A stretch of DNA of 64,000 bases from Modicisalibacter xianhensis (GTDB taxonomy: Bacteria; Pseudomonadota; Gammaproteobacteria; Pseudomonadales; Halomonadaceae): positions 124,001 through 188,000 of the forward strand of contig NZ_FOPY01000003.1 in assembly GCF_900113605.1 (NCBI RefSeq), in the 5' to 3' direction. The notes under the pieces were generated by a model, which made no database searches, had not been told where the DNA came from, and was given only the letters and a program-made list of their open reading frames with translations. A program made the position numbers and the translations under genes. The first letter of the stretch is position 1. Each line of letters starts with the position of its first letter. Shown in pieces: positions 8,913-16,863 of the stretch.

Positions 8913-11372
8913 TTGGCCGATCCGCTAAATGCCTGGTGGGCACAGCAACTGGTCCTGTGCGGCTGGGCTTTCGAACCCGATCCCACCGACATGGAGCCGC
9001 CAATAGCCGTGGCTCGATTGGCGCAGTTGGGCGTGGTCGAGCGCGGTGAGCTGGGCTGGCGCCTGCTGGAAGCTTTTCCGCCCGGCGTACCGAACCCCCA
9101 ATTCCAGTTGGCTGCGCTCGAGTTGATCGCCTTGGCGGCGGCGGCAGACTGGCTACCTTCTGCTCAGACCCGGGCTTGGGTGCTGCGTGTGGCCAAGAGC
9201 ATTCACGCTCAGTATGCGTCCCTCGATGAATGGCTTGCGGCTTTGAAGCGGGCACGTCTGGAGGAAGGGTGGTCCCATGGCGACGAGGACTTCGCTCTGG
9301 CCGGGGAGGCGCTGGCGCAGCTCGAGCACCAGGGGGATGGCATCACTTGGGATGCCATCAGTCAGCACTTGGCCTCGTGCCGGGAACAGTCGCTGTGGCC
9401 TGAGCATGAGAACGAACGCCCCTGGGCCCTGCGTGCCATCTTCGCGCCAGTGCTGGTCTTGCCGCCACAGCCGGACCGGGACTGGCCCGAGGTTGCACGC
9501 TGGCTGGAAAGCGAGTGGCAGATACGTGGTCGCGATGAGTTGATCCATATCCTGCTGTGGCTCGGCGGCCAGGGGCACCGTTACGGTTGGGACCTGGATG
9601 CTGCCCGGCTGCTCGAGGCCGATGGTGCGACTCGCCAGTCCTGGCTGCGCGGACTCAACGAGCAGCGGCGGTATGGACAGGTGATGCTCGCCTATCTCGA
9701 GCAGGGGGAGCCCCTGGAATGGGCCGCCTGGGACTGGCTGCGTCTGGTCGATCTCGCCTATGCCGGCCTGATGCTTGGTTGGTTGAGTGCTGACGAGGCC
9801 GAGGATTTCGCGGCGCATGCCGCTGACTTGCTGATGCGTCGCTACAATGACTGGATGGCGCTGGTCCAGGCCTACCAGCGTGGGCGAAGTCTGTTCGAAG
9901 GACATCGCTATCCCACCGACCAGGCAGTTCCCGAGTTGGCGTTACTCTTGAATTCATCGGTCAGCCCATGGCGGGTGCCTCTACAGGATGTGGTGTCGGA
10001 AACGCAGCGTGAACGCTCGCGCCTGGCCTTGCGTAGTTGGCGTGCCGATGCCCGGCACTGGGTACTGGCGCTGGCCTCGGTGCGGGAACCCGACCTGCTC
10101 TACCGCCAGGGGATGAGCGTGGCGCTCGACGAGACGCGCCGTCAGGATGCTCGCCGCTACCTGGCAGAGACACTGGGGCTGTTTCCGGATGAGGGCATCG
10201 AAGGGCTGATGCGTTACTGGCTGCCGGCCCAGTCCCATCATCTCAATCAATTGGCTATCGATGCAGCCCACGGGGCCTTGCCGCCGCTGGACACCGATTT
10301 CGGGCGTCCTCCCGACGACGCCATTCGCTTGCGTGAGCGGGTGCAGTCATGTGTGCGTCATGCCGCCACGATCCATATGGCCGAGAAATATGCCTTCTAC
10401 CTGTTGATGGCGGGAGACAGCGGTGACTTCGATGCGGCGGGGCTGGGGCGACTCGCCGAGTCACTGCGCGGCGTACTCTGCCGGCTGTATCCCAACCCCA
10501 AGCGGCTGCTCGATGCCTGGGCGGCTTGGGAAGCAGCCTTGCCGGAATTGCCCGAAGATACGCTGGTTCACGATATTCGCTGGCATAGGGATGACCCGGG
10601 CAGCCCTTTTCACTGGCTCGACTGGCACCAGATCGAATGGCAGGAACCCGGTCCAAGGCCCAGCCTGACCCGTCTGACGGCGCTGTCGCTAGCCGGCCCG
10701 CTCAATCCCGGTACCTGGGGAGAGCCTCAGCGTGAAAGCCGGGCGGAGCGTGAGGCGCTGCAGCAGTGGCTGGACAGCCATTACGGCCTGCATAGCCCGG
10801 AAGGGCTACAGGATTTCATCGATTTCCTGCTCGAAGCCGGGGATCGTCAGGAATACCAGATCAACTACGCGCCATATACGCTCAACCGGGCACGCCTGGA
10901 AGAAGAGATCGCCATTCTCGAGTCGGGCGAATGTGGCGAGGAAGAGCGTAACCATCTGCTGCGTCTGCGACGTGTACGCGACAACGAGGCGGGCTGCAAC
11001 GACATCGATATGACGGCCTGGGATCTGGCTCAGGCGGTGGATCTGGCCATTGCCGGCCGTAGCCTGGATTGGTTGGGTGCCAAGCGATTCGATGATGTAC
11101 TCGATACCGCCCTGGCCGAATCCCAGCGGCATTACGGTAACTGGCGGGACTATGCGCTGGGACTCTATGCGGGGTTCGCCTTCTTTATGGGAGAGACCGA
11201 AGACCGCGACAATTTCCTCGCCCGTTTCCGCGAAGGACTGGCCGCGTGGCTGAGCGCAGCGCCGCCGCTTGCCGGCTCCTGGGCCAGCCTGGACTTTCCT
11301 GGCGCACGACCACGTCATTGGGCGCCGCTGCATATCGATACGCTACCCGGCGATGCACGCACGCTGCATTGA
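8913..11372 (+). CDS. Large tandem DUF1266-type protein, unknown function
   Basis: An 819-residue, Trp- and Leu-rich, apparently soluble protein with no signal peptide. Two regions resemble each other and the DUF1266 pattern: one around A-W-D-W-L-R-L-V-D-L-A with R-Y-N-D-W-M-A-L-V-Q-A-Y-Q-R-G-R, the other near the C-terminus around A-W-D-L-A-Q-A-V-D-L-A with H-Y-G-N-W-R-D-Y-A-L-G-L-Y. DUF1266 proteins (such as E. coli YbeR/YbeU) have no known biochemical role. I favour TTG at 8913 as the start because AGAGGTGAG lies just before it; the in-frame ATG at 8829 has no ribosome binding site. It is followed by an NlpC/P60 lipoprotein gene on the same strand. Confidence 0.7.
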   Translation: MADPLNAWWAQQLVLCGWAFEPDPTDMEPPIAVARLAQLGVVERGELGWRLLEAFPPGVPNPQFQLAALELIALAAAADWLPSAQTRAWVLRVAKSIHAQYASLDEWLAALKRARLEEGWSHGDEDFALAGEALAQLEHQGDGITWDAISQHLASCREQSLWPEHENERPWALRAIFAPVLVLPPQPDRDWPEVARWLESEWQIRGRDELIHILLWLGGQGHRYGWDLDAARLLEADGATRQSWLRGLNEQRRYGQVMLAYLEQGEPLEWAAWDWLRLVDLAYAGLMLGWLSADEAEDFAAHAADLLMRRYNDWMALVQAYQRGRSLFEGHRYPTDQAVPELALLLNSSVSPWRVPLQDVVSETQRERSRLALRSWRADARHWVLALASVREPDLLYRQGMSVALDETRRQDARRYLAETLGLFPDEGIEGLMRYWLPAQSHHLNQLAIDAAHGALPPLDTDFGRPPDDAIRLRERVQSCVRHAATIHMAEKYAFYLLMAGDSGDFDAAGLGRLAESLRGVLCRLYPNPKRLLDAWAAWEAALPELPEDTLVHDIRWHRDDPGSPFHWLDWHQIEWQEPGPRPSLTRLTALSLAGPLNPGTWGEPQRESRAEREALQQWLDSHYGLHSPEGLQDFIDFLLEAGDRQEYQINYAPYTLNRARLEEEIAILESGECGEEERNHLLRLRRVRDNEAGCNDIDMTAWDLAQAVDLAIAGRSLDWLGAKRFDDVLDTALAESQRHYGNWRDYALGLYAGFAFFMGETEDRDNFLARFREGLAAWLSAAPPLAGSWASLDFPGARPRHWAPLHIDTLPGDARTLH

Positions 11373-11409
11373 ACCAGCGATGCTGAGGCTTGCTACCAGA
11401 GATGTCGCG

Positions 11410-12030
11410 ATGAGTTCTGTTCCGGTTCGTACACGAGGACGCAGGCCTGGGCGTCGCAGGCTTCTGCTGCCTTGCGTGGTGGCAGGTTTGCTTGCGGGGT
11501 GCGCTACCGCGCCCCAGGATGATGAGCGTCAAGCGACGAGGGGCGGCCAGGCGTTTGCCGAGAAGTCCTACATCAGCGGGCCGGTCAATCAACTGGCACA
11601 GCGTATGAGAACGCTGCGGCGTTCATCGCTGGAAGCGATACGCCGGGCACTGATGAACGAGCATGATCGCTGGCAGGGGACGCCTTACGTACTGGGCGGC
11701 GAAGGCCTGCGGGGCATCGATTGCTCGGCATTGGTGCAACGGGTCTACAGTGAAGCCTTTGCACTGAAATTGCCACGTACGACGCGTGGCCAGGTCCATG
11801 AAGGCAATTTTGTCGAGCGTGAGGCACTGGAGGCTGGCGACCTCGTGTTCTTTCGGCCTCCCGGTGTCTACCGTCACGTCGGGATCTATATCGGTGACGG
11901 CTACTTTCTGCATGCCTCGGCCTCCAAAGGCGTCACCTTGTCCCGGGTCGATAACGTGTTCTGGCATCGCCATTACTGGCAGGCGCGACGGCCCTTGCTA
12001 TTGACGGAAATCGCTCAGCGCCTCGAGTAG
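11410..12030 (+). CDS. NlpC/P60 family lipoprotein, probable peptidoglycan endopeptidase
   Basis: A 206-residue protein with an Arg-rich N-terminus, a hydrophobic core and a lipobox L-L-A-G-C, so it is probably anchored in the outer membrane. The C-terminal half is NlpC/P60: catalytic Cys in G-I-D-C-S-A-L-V-Q, His in Y-R-H-V-G-I-Y-I-G-D, and a final polar residue near F-L-H-A-S. E. coli MepS and NlpC are relatives and cut DD- or LD-peptide bonds in the cell wall. The ATG at 11410 places the signal peptide correctly; its ribosome binding site is weak. The stop lies two bases from the stop of the convergent LysR gene. Confidence 0.85.
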   Translation: MSSVPVRTRGRRPGRRRLLLPCVVAGLLAGCATAPQDDERQATRGGQAFAEKSYISGPVNQLAQRMRTLRRSSLEAIRRALMNEHDRWQGTPYVLGGEGLRGIDCSALVQRVYSEAFALKLPRTTRGQVHEGNFVEREALEAGDLVFFRPPGVYRHVGIYIGDGYFLHASASKGVTLSRVDNVFWHRHYWQARRPLLLTEIAQRLE

Positions 12031-12032
12031 CC

Positions 12033-12926
12033 TCAGTGCTGGAGGCGAGGGCTGTGTTCGAGCACGAAATCGACGAAAGTACGCTCGGCCCGCGAGAGAT
12101 AGGCCCCCTGATTCCATGCCAGTGATAGGTCCAGCCAGGCTGACGGTTCGAACGATACGGCAGCGAGATCGGGCTCCTCGACGACGCGGCGTAAAAAGGT
12201 CGTGATACCGAAACCCTGGCGTACGATGGCCTTGGTCAATGGAATCAGGTTGGACTGGAAGGCGACCTGGGGTTGCTGGCCGGTTTCCGTAGCCAGGCGG
12301 TCGACGAATTCGCGATGGAAGTAGCCATCCTGAAAAAGCACCAGCGGCTCGCTCAATACGTCCCGGGCTGTCACGCTCTCCCGTTGCGCAAAGCGGTGGT
12401 CCTTGGGTACGCAGACCACCATCTCCTCGCGTAGAAAACGGTGGCACTCGAGCCTGTGTGTCGAGGCGTCCTCGGTGACCACGCCCAGATCGAGCTCCCC
12501 TTCGGCAATCATGCGTTGCAGGCGCCGAGTGCCGGCTTCGACGACCGTCAGGCGAATCCCGGGGTGGCGGGACTTGAAGCCCATCAGCAGGGGAGGAAAG
12601 TAGTAGGAGCCCAGCATCGAGGGAATACCGATGCGTACCTCGCCCTTGACCAGCCCATGCACTTCGCGCATGGCCAGTTCTATCGACTCGGCCTGACTGA
12701 GCAAGTCCCGAGCCTGGCCAAGCAGGAGCTCGCCCTCCGGGGTCAGGCTGATGCGGCGTTCATGCCGATGAAACAGCCGCAGTTCCAGGCGCGACTCGAG
12801 TCCCGCAATGGTCTGACTGACAGCCGATTGGGCCACATGCAGGGTTTGGGCGGCGCGGGTGAATCCCCCATGCTCGGCAACGGCCACGAAGTAACGCAGT
12901 GCCCTGAGGTCAAACGATAGATTCAT
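12033..12926 (-). CDS. LysR-type transcriptional regulator next to an MFS transporter
   Basis: A 297-residue regulator. An N-terminal winged helix-turn-helix (R-A-L-R-Y-F-V-A-V-A, then R-A-A-Q-T-L-H-V-A-Q-S-A-V-S) is followed by a periplasmic-binding-like effector domain with I-G-I-P-S-M-L and an aromatic-rich C-terminus. It is divergent from the MFS gene at 13015 with an 88-base shared regulatory region that holds nested inverted repeats. The usual arrangement is a regulator of its divergent neighbour. The effector is unknown. Confidence 0.88.
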   Translation of the reverse strand: MNLSFDLRALRYFVAVAEHGGFTRAAQTLHVAQSAVSQTIAGLESRLELRLFHRHERRISLTPEGELLLGQARDLLSQAESIELAMREVHGLVKGEVRIGIPSMLGSYYFPPLLMGFKSRHPGIRLTVVEAGTRRLQRMIAEGELDLGVVTEDASTHRLECHRFLREEMVVCVPKDHRFAQRESVTARDVLSEPLVLFQDGYFHREFVDRLATETGQQPQVAFQSNLIPLTKAIVRQGFGITTFLRRVVEEPDLAAVSFEPSAWLDLSLAWNQGAYLSRAERTFVDFVLEHSPRLQH

Positions 12927-12983
12927 AAGCCAATGCGATCGTTGGTATCGTCAAGCCCTATTTGGCTTATTGGTTTTGATACC
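12925..12983. promoter_or_regulatory. Nested inverted repeats in the lysR/MFS divergon
   Basis: Arms ATAAGCCAA (12925-12933) and TTGGCTTAT (12962-12970) interlock with GGTATC (12944-12949) and GATACC (12978-12983). The first pair starts within the second codon of the LysR gene. Two overlapping dyads in a LysR intergenic region suggest a recognition site and an activation site. Confidence 0.45.
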
Positions 12984-13014
12984 GGATCATGCTCGCAAGT
13001 ACAAGGAGTGATTC

Positions 13015-14217
13015 ATGATCCAAGCCCATAGCCGAGACTGGTGGCGTGCCACGTTGGCCCTGTGCCTGGGCTCGTTTACCGTGTTCGTCAATCTCTACGC
13101 GGCGCAGCCGCTATTGCCAGAGTTGCGGCAGGTCTTCGACGTGTCAACGCTGGCCGTGGCCATGGTCATGGCTGTCTCGACCTTGACTCTGGCGGGCGCG
13201 CTATTGGTCTTCGGTCCTCTTTCCGACGCTATTGGTCGTGGCGGTATCATGCGCGTCACGCTGCTGGTCGCTGCCTTCTGTTCGTTGATATTGCCGTTTG
13301 TCGATGATTTCGCCTGGCTTCTCGTCATTCGGGCAGTGCAAGGGTTCGTGCTCGGTGGACTGCCTGCCGTGGCGATTGCCTGGATGGGCGATGAGTTCGA
13401 CAAGCGGGCCCTGATGCTGGCCGTGGGGCTGTATATCAGTGCCAATACCCTGGGAGGGATCGGTGGGCGTGTCATGGGCGGGGTCGCCGGTGAGTATGGC
13501 GGCTGGCATGCCAGTTTCCTGACCGTAGGGTTGGTCAGCCTGCTCTGCCTGGCGATCTTCTGGCGATTGTTACCTGCAGCGCGTGAATTCAAGCCTGCAC
13601 CGTTGCGTCTGGGCGTGGCGTTGGGCTCGTTGAAGCGCCATCTGTGCAATCCGCTACTGCTCGGCGCCTACCTGATCGGCGGCTTGAACTTCTTCATCTT
13701 CATCAACCAGTACAGCTACATCACGTTCCGGCTCAACGAGGCGCCGTATTCGCTCTCCACGCAGTGGCTGGGCATGATCTTCGTCACCTACTTGGGAGGT
13801 ACCCTGGGATCGGCCTTGTCAGGACGAATTGCCCAGCGCCTGGCACAGCCGGCTTGCATGATGCTTGGCATTGCCATCTTCATGGCCGGAACGCTGGTAA
13901 CGTTGAGCGAGGGGCTACCACTGATCCTGGCTGGCCTGGTCATCAATGCCTTCGGCTTCTTCCTCTGTCACTCCATGGCCTCGAGCTGGGTAAGCCGACA
14001 GGCACTCGAGGCAAGGGGCAGTGCATCGGCGCTCTATCTGGTTTTCTATTATATCGGCGCCAGTCTCGGCGGCTTCTACCTGGAGCCTTTCTGGCAGGCC
14101 GCCGGCTGGTGGGGCGTGGCGATGGCCTCATGGCTGGTGCTGGGCATGACCCTGGCACTTTCCGCCTGGTTGTGGCGCAAGGAACGACGCGTGGCCATCG
14201 TCGATGCCAGTCCCTGA
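13015..14217 (+). CDS. MFS efflux transporter, YnfM-like
   Basis: A 400-residue major facilitator with about 12 membrane helices. The loop 2-3 signature reads G-P-L-S-D-A-I-G-R-G, and helix 5 contains G-G-I-G-G-R-V-M-G-G, as in drug/arabinose efflux relatives such as YnfM. An AAGGAG site precedes the ATG. It is divergent from the LysR gene and probably controlled by it. The substrate is not predictable. Confidence 0.85.
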   Translation: MIQAHSRDWWRATLALCLGSFTVFVNLYAAQPLLPELRQVFDVSTLAVAMVMAVSTLTLAGALLVFGPLSDAIGRGGIMRVTLLVAAFCSLILPFVDDFAWLLVIRAVQGFVLGGLPAVAIAWMGDEFDKRALMLAVGLYISANTLGGIGGRVMGGVAGEYGGWHASFLTVGLVSLLCLAIFWRLLPAAREFKPAPLRLGVALGSLKRHLCNPLLLGAYLIGGLNFFIFINQYSYITFRLNEAPYSLSTQWLGMIFVTYLGGTLGSALSGRIAQRLAQPACMMLGIAIFMAGTLVTLSEGLPLILAGLVINAFGFFLCHSMASSWVSRQALEARGSASALYLVFYYIGASLGGFYLEPFWQAAGWWGVAMASWLVLGMTLALSAWLWRKERRVAIVDASP

Positions 14218-14233
14218 GCCAGTGGGCTGCCGA

Positions 14234-14848
14234 TCAATTTCCCGGTAGCCCGGCCTGGTCTCCCCAGATTTCCTCGAGCCGCTCGGTGCGTCCGCAGCCA
14301 GCCTTGTAGAAGCGATAACGGACCGGATTCTTTTCGTAGTAATCCTGATGGTACGCTTCTGCCTCCCAGAACTGGCCGGCCGGAACGATCTGGGTCGCGA
14401 TGTCGCGACCGAAGCGCTGCTCGAGGTCTGCCTTGGTGCGTTCGGCCAGCTGTTTCTGCTGCTCGTCATGGTAAAAGATGGCACTACGGTATTGGCTGCC
14501 TGCGTCACAGAACTGGCGATCCTTCGCGAAGGGGTCGATGTTGTGCCAGAACGCCTCGAGAAGCGTGGCGTAGTCGACCTGAGAGGGATCGTATGCAACA
14601 CGTACGGCTTCGGCATGTTCGGTGGCTCCGCTCGCAACCTGTTCATACGAGGGATCCTGTTCGTCGCCACCGGTGTAACCCGAGACCGTACGCCGGACGC
14701 CTTCTATCTCGTCGTAGGCTTCCTCGACGCACCAAAAGCAGCCGCCGGCAAAGGTGGCCTGGGCAGTTTCAGCTGAAGTTTCCTGGGCCAGGGTGGGTGG
14801 GACGATGGCAGCCAGGGCCATCCATCCCCAAAGCAGGGAGGACCTCAT
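14234..14848 (-). CDS. msrA: Peptide methionine-S-sulfoxide reductase MsrA, exported form
   Basis: A 204-residue protein. Residues 1-21 form a signal peptide (M-R-S-S-L-L-W-G-W-M-A-L-A-A...-A-Q), so this MsrA acts in the periplasm. The catalytic motif G-G-C-F-W-C has the nucleophile at Cys37. Other landmarks are Y-T-G-G, H-A-E-A-V-R-V-A-Y, W-H-N-I-D-P and the resolving Cys in A-G-C-G-R. AGAGGTAACGCC precedes the ATG at 14848. It repairs the S-epimer of oxidised methionine; MsrB at 57.2 kb handles the R-epimer, but it has no signal peptide, so the two act in different compartments. Confidence 0.92.
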   Translation of the reverse strand: MRSSLLWGWMALAAIVPPTLAQETSAETAQATFAGGCFWCVEEAYDEIEGVRRTVSGYTGGDEQDPSYEQVASGATEHAEAVRVAYDPSQVDYATLLEAFWHNIDPFAKDRQFCDAGSQYRSAIFYHDEQQKQLAERTKADLEQRFGRDIATQIVPAGQFWEAEAYHQDYYEKNPVRYRFYKAGCGRTERLEEIWGDQAGLPGN

Positions 14849-14930
14849 GGCGTTACCTCTAACGTAGGCATTCATGGCTTTGAGGAGTGTTGGCCATGCA
14901 GGGTTCCAATTTCCGGCATTGCCAGGCAAA

Positions 14931-14960
14931 AGAAAAGGGCAACCAGTGTTGGTTGCCCTT
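14931..14960 (-). terminator. Rho-independent terminator of slyD
   Basis: Arms of 11 bases (AAGGGCAACCA at 14935-14945, TGGTTGCCCTT at 14950-14960) with a four-base loop. On the minus strand the stem is followed by TTTTCTTTT. It ends the slyD transcript before msrA. Confidence 0.88.
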
Positions 14961-14998
14961 CGGGTTTCGGCGCTACCCCACTGTCTGCGGGATACGCC

Positions 14999-15481
14999 TT
15001 AGTGCTGATGGCCGCCTTCGCCATGCACGTGGCCGTGCTCGACTTCCTCGGAAGTGGCTTCGCGGACTTCGGCGATTTCCACGTCGAAGTTGAGTTTCTG
15101 GCCGGCTAGCGGATGGTTGCCATCCACGGTCACGGTGTCGCCTTCGACCTTGGTCACGGTAACCATGAGCGGGCCACCCTGAGTCTGGGCCTGGAACTGC
15201 ATGCCCGGCTCGACGTTTTCGACACCCTGAAAAGCATCGCGGGGCACTTCCTGAACCAGTGCGGGCTGAGTCTCGCCGTAACCTTCTTCCGGGTTGACGC
15301 TGACCTGCAGCTTTTCGCCACTCTCGCGGCCTTCCAGTTCCTTCTCAAGGCCGGGAATGATATTGCCTGCGCCATGGAGATAGGTCAGCGGCTCGCGACC
15401 TTCCGAGCTGTCCAGCACCTCACCTGCATCGTTGGTCAGGGTGTAATGGAACGCGACAACGGAGTTCTGCGCAATCTGCAT
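14999..15481 (-). CDS. slyD: FKBP-type peptidyl-prolyl isomerase SlyD
   Basis: A 160-residue protein with an FKBP domain (V-V-A-F-H-Y-T-L) split by the insert-in-flap chaperone domain (P-E-E-G-Y-G through V-E-P-G-M-Q-F), then a short His-rich tail (H-G-H-V-H-G-E-G-G-H-Q-H). It accelerates proline isomerisation, holds unfolded chains, and binds nickel through the tail. The tail is much shorter than in E. coli SlyD. The start at 15481 matches the family; upstream in-frame codons extend it without similarity. It ends in a strong terminator. Confidence 0.92.
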   Translation of the reverse strand: MQIAQNSVVAFHYTLTNDAGEVLDSSEGREPLTYLHGAGNIIPGLEKELEGRESGEKLQVSVNPEEGYGETQPALVQEVPRDAFQGVENVEPGMQFQAQTQGGPLMVTVTKVEGDTVTVDGNHPLAGQKLNFDVEIAEVREATSEEVEHGHVHGEGGHQH

Positions 15482-15729
15482 GTTAAGATGGACCTTTCGG
15501 TGAGTGCATGTCATTTCCATGGTAACGCGTACCTCTGCACCTGTCAGGGGCACCGAGGAATTTTCATGACGATGGGGGAGCGCCTTGATTGCTGTTCAAG
15601 CTTTCGGGGCGCCTAACCTGTATCGGAGCCGTAAATCTGAGGCAAAGTAGACGAAGCCGTCGACGGCGTTTTTTCTCGGCAGGTCAGTTGCATGGCGATT
15701 AAGGGCAAGGGTACCCTGCCCATAGCCCG

Positions 15730-15828
15730 ATGGCAGAACAACGTTTACTAGATGCGGTGTCTGAGAAGCGCCGTTTCTGGTGGATTGCGATTACGTCTAT
15801 GACTCTACTGGGAGCAAACGTTCTATGA
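15730..15828 (+). CDS. Possible 32-residue mini-protein coupled to the next gene
   Basis: ATG at 15730 opens a 32-codon frame whose TGA overlaps the ATG at 15825 (ATGA), a standard translational coupling arrangement. The product begins M-A-E-Q-R-L-L-D, has a basic E-K-R-R-F-W-W segment and ends in a hydrophobic stretch (I-A-I-T-S-M-T-L-L-G-A), so it could insert in the membrane. No clear Shine-Dalgarno site precedes it; a near-palindromic hairpin (GGGCAAGGGTACCCTGCCC) lies just upstream. It may be a leader peptide or an undescribed small protein. Confidence 0.35.
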   Translation: MAEQRLLDAVSEKRRFWWIAITSMTLLGANVL

Positions 15829-16103
15829 TCGAGACTCTGGTCTGGCTGATTGCCTTTGGCGTCATCCTGTTTCTATCGCTCAAGAGCTGGGATGGTGCGC
15901 TGGGCAAGGCTTTCGAGCGTAGGTTGCCGCACACCTTCAAGGGCAGTGACGACGATCGCTGGATCTGGAGCATAGGGCTGGCAGTGATTGGCGCAACGTT
16001 CATCGTTCGCCCCGTTTCCATGCTGCTGACTCTGCTCCTGATGGGGCTGATTGCCTGGATTGTCGTGAAGCTGGCTCGCTGGGGATTGTCAAAGACCCAC
16101 TGA
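15825..16103 (+). CDS. Small inner-membrane protein, unknown function
   Basis: A 92-residue protein with three hydrophobic segments at about residues 1-18, 45-62 and 62-80, separated by a basic/acidic loop (K-A-F-E-R-R-L-P-H-T-F-K-G-S-D-D-D). The ATG at 15825 follows GGGAG and overlaps the stop of a 32-codon upstream frame. I do not recognise a family. A bidirectional terminator separates it from the convergent SlyB-like gene. Confidence 0.65.
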   Translation: MIETLVWLIAFGVILFLSLKSWDGALGKAFERRLPHTFKGSDDDRWIWSIGLAVIGATFIVRPVSMLLTLLLMGLIAWIVVKLARWGLSKTH

Positions 16104-16130
16104 GTGACTCAGCAAGCCGTCAGTACCTAT

Positions 16131-16159
16131 GAAAAATCCCGCATTATGCGGGATTTTTC
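16131..16159. terminator. Bidirectional rho-independent terminator
   Basis: A perfect 13-base dyad (GAAAAATCCCGCA, loop TTA, TGCGGGATTTTTC) supplies an A-tract and a T-tract on both sides, so it can end transcripts from the membrane-protein gene on the left and the SlyB-like gene on the right. Confidence 0.92.
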
Positions 16160-16178
16160 ATGGTTAATCGTCGTGGAA

Positions 16179-16646
16179 TCAGTAGGGGGCGACGCTCATA
16201 TTGGCACCGCTGCCGATCAGGCGGACACGCTGACCGACCTGCCATTGACGATCCGCTTTCTGAACAACGATCACGGTGTCGCCCACATCACGACGAACCT
16301 CGATTTCCCAGGCATTGGTCTGGTTGGCCTTGTCCTCGATCTTGCTGCCAGCCACACTACCGCCAATGGCACCGGCGGCGGTAGCGATGGTGCGTCCGGA
16401 GCCACCGCCGATCTGGTTGCCCAACAGGCCACCGATCACTGCACCTCCCAAGCCGCCTAGAACGCCGCTGTTCTGATCGCTGGCCTGGATCTGTACCGGG
16501 CGAAGCGCTGTGATGGTGCCATAGGTGACCGTCTGGCCGGTCTTGGCCTGGCTTCCCCGATACACATCCCCCGAGTAGAGGTCGGAGTTGGCGCACCCAC
16601 CCAACGTCAGCAGGCCCATGGCGATAACGGGAAGAAGACGCTTCAT
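16179..16646 (-). CDS. SlyB-like glycine-zipper outer-membrane lipoprotein
   Basis: A 155-residue lipoprotein. The signal sequence ends in the lipobox L-T-L-G-G-C, then comes the SlyB/Pcp pattern: V-T-Y-G-T-I, a glycine-zipper segment rich in G-G-L-G-G and G-G-L-L-G-N-Q-I-G-G-G, and a beta-rich C-terminus. SlyB family proteins sit in the outer membrane and support its integrity. Two ATGs stand in tandem (16649 and 16646) behind GAGGAGGGT; the second has the better spacing. Confidence 0.87.
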   Translation of the reverse strand: MKRLLPVIAMGLLTLGGCANSDLYSGDVYRGSQAKTGQTVTYGTITALRPVQIQASDQNSGVLGGLGGAVIGGLLGNQIGGGSGRTIATAAGAIGGSVAGSKIEDKANQTNAWEIEVRRDVGDTVIVVQKADRQWQVGQRVRLIGSGANMSVAPY

Positions 16647-16806
16647 CATACCCTCCTCAACTTGGCGAGAACGCCAAGCGTACAATCATTGAAAACGCTG
16701 TTCTAAAACAGTGTAGCGAGTCGTGCTTCCTTAGACCAGAGGCAGGAGGATAGGTGCCTGCCTCTTTCGCCGGGATATTGCAAAAAATGTGAAAATAGCG
16801 TCAACG

Positions 16807-16830
16807 AAAAAGGAGGCCGTAAGGCCTCCC
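16807..16830 (-). terminator. Rho-independent terminator of aceA
   Basis: On the minus strand GGAGGCC, loop TTAC, GGCCTCC is followed by five T residues (complement of 16811-16807), about 35 bases after the aceA stop. A second hairpin (arms at 16739-16746 and 16757-16764) lies further downstream, without a U-tract in this direction. Confidence 0.9.
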
Positions 16831-16863
16831 TGGAATGAAGCGGGTCATACCGCCAGATCAAGT

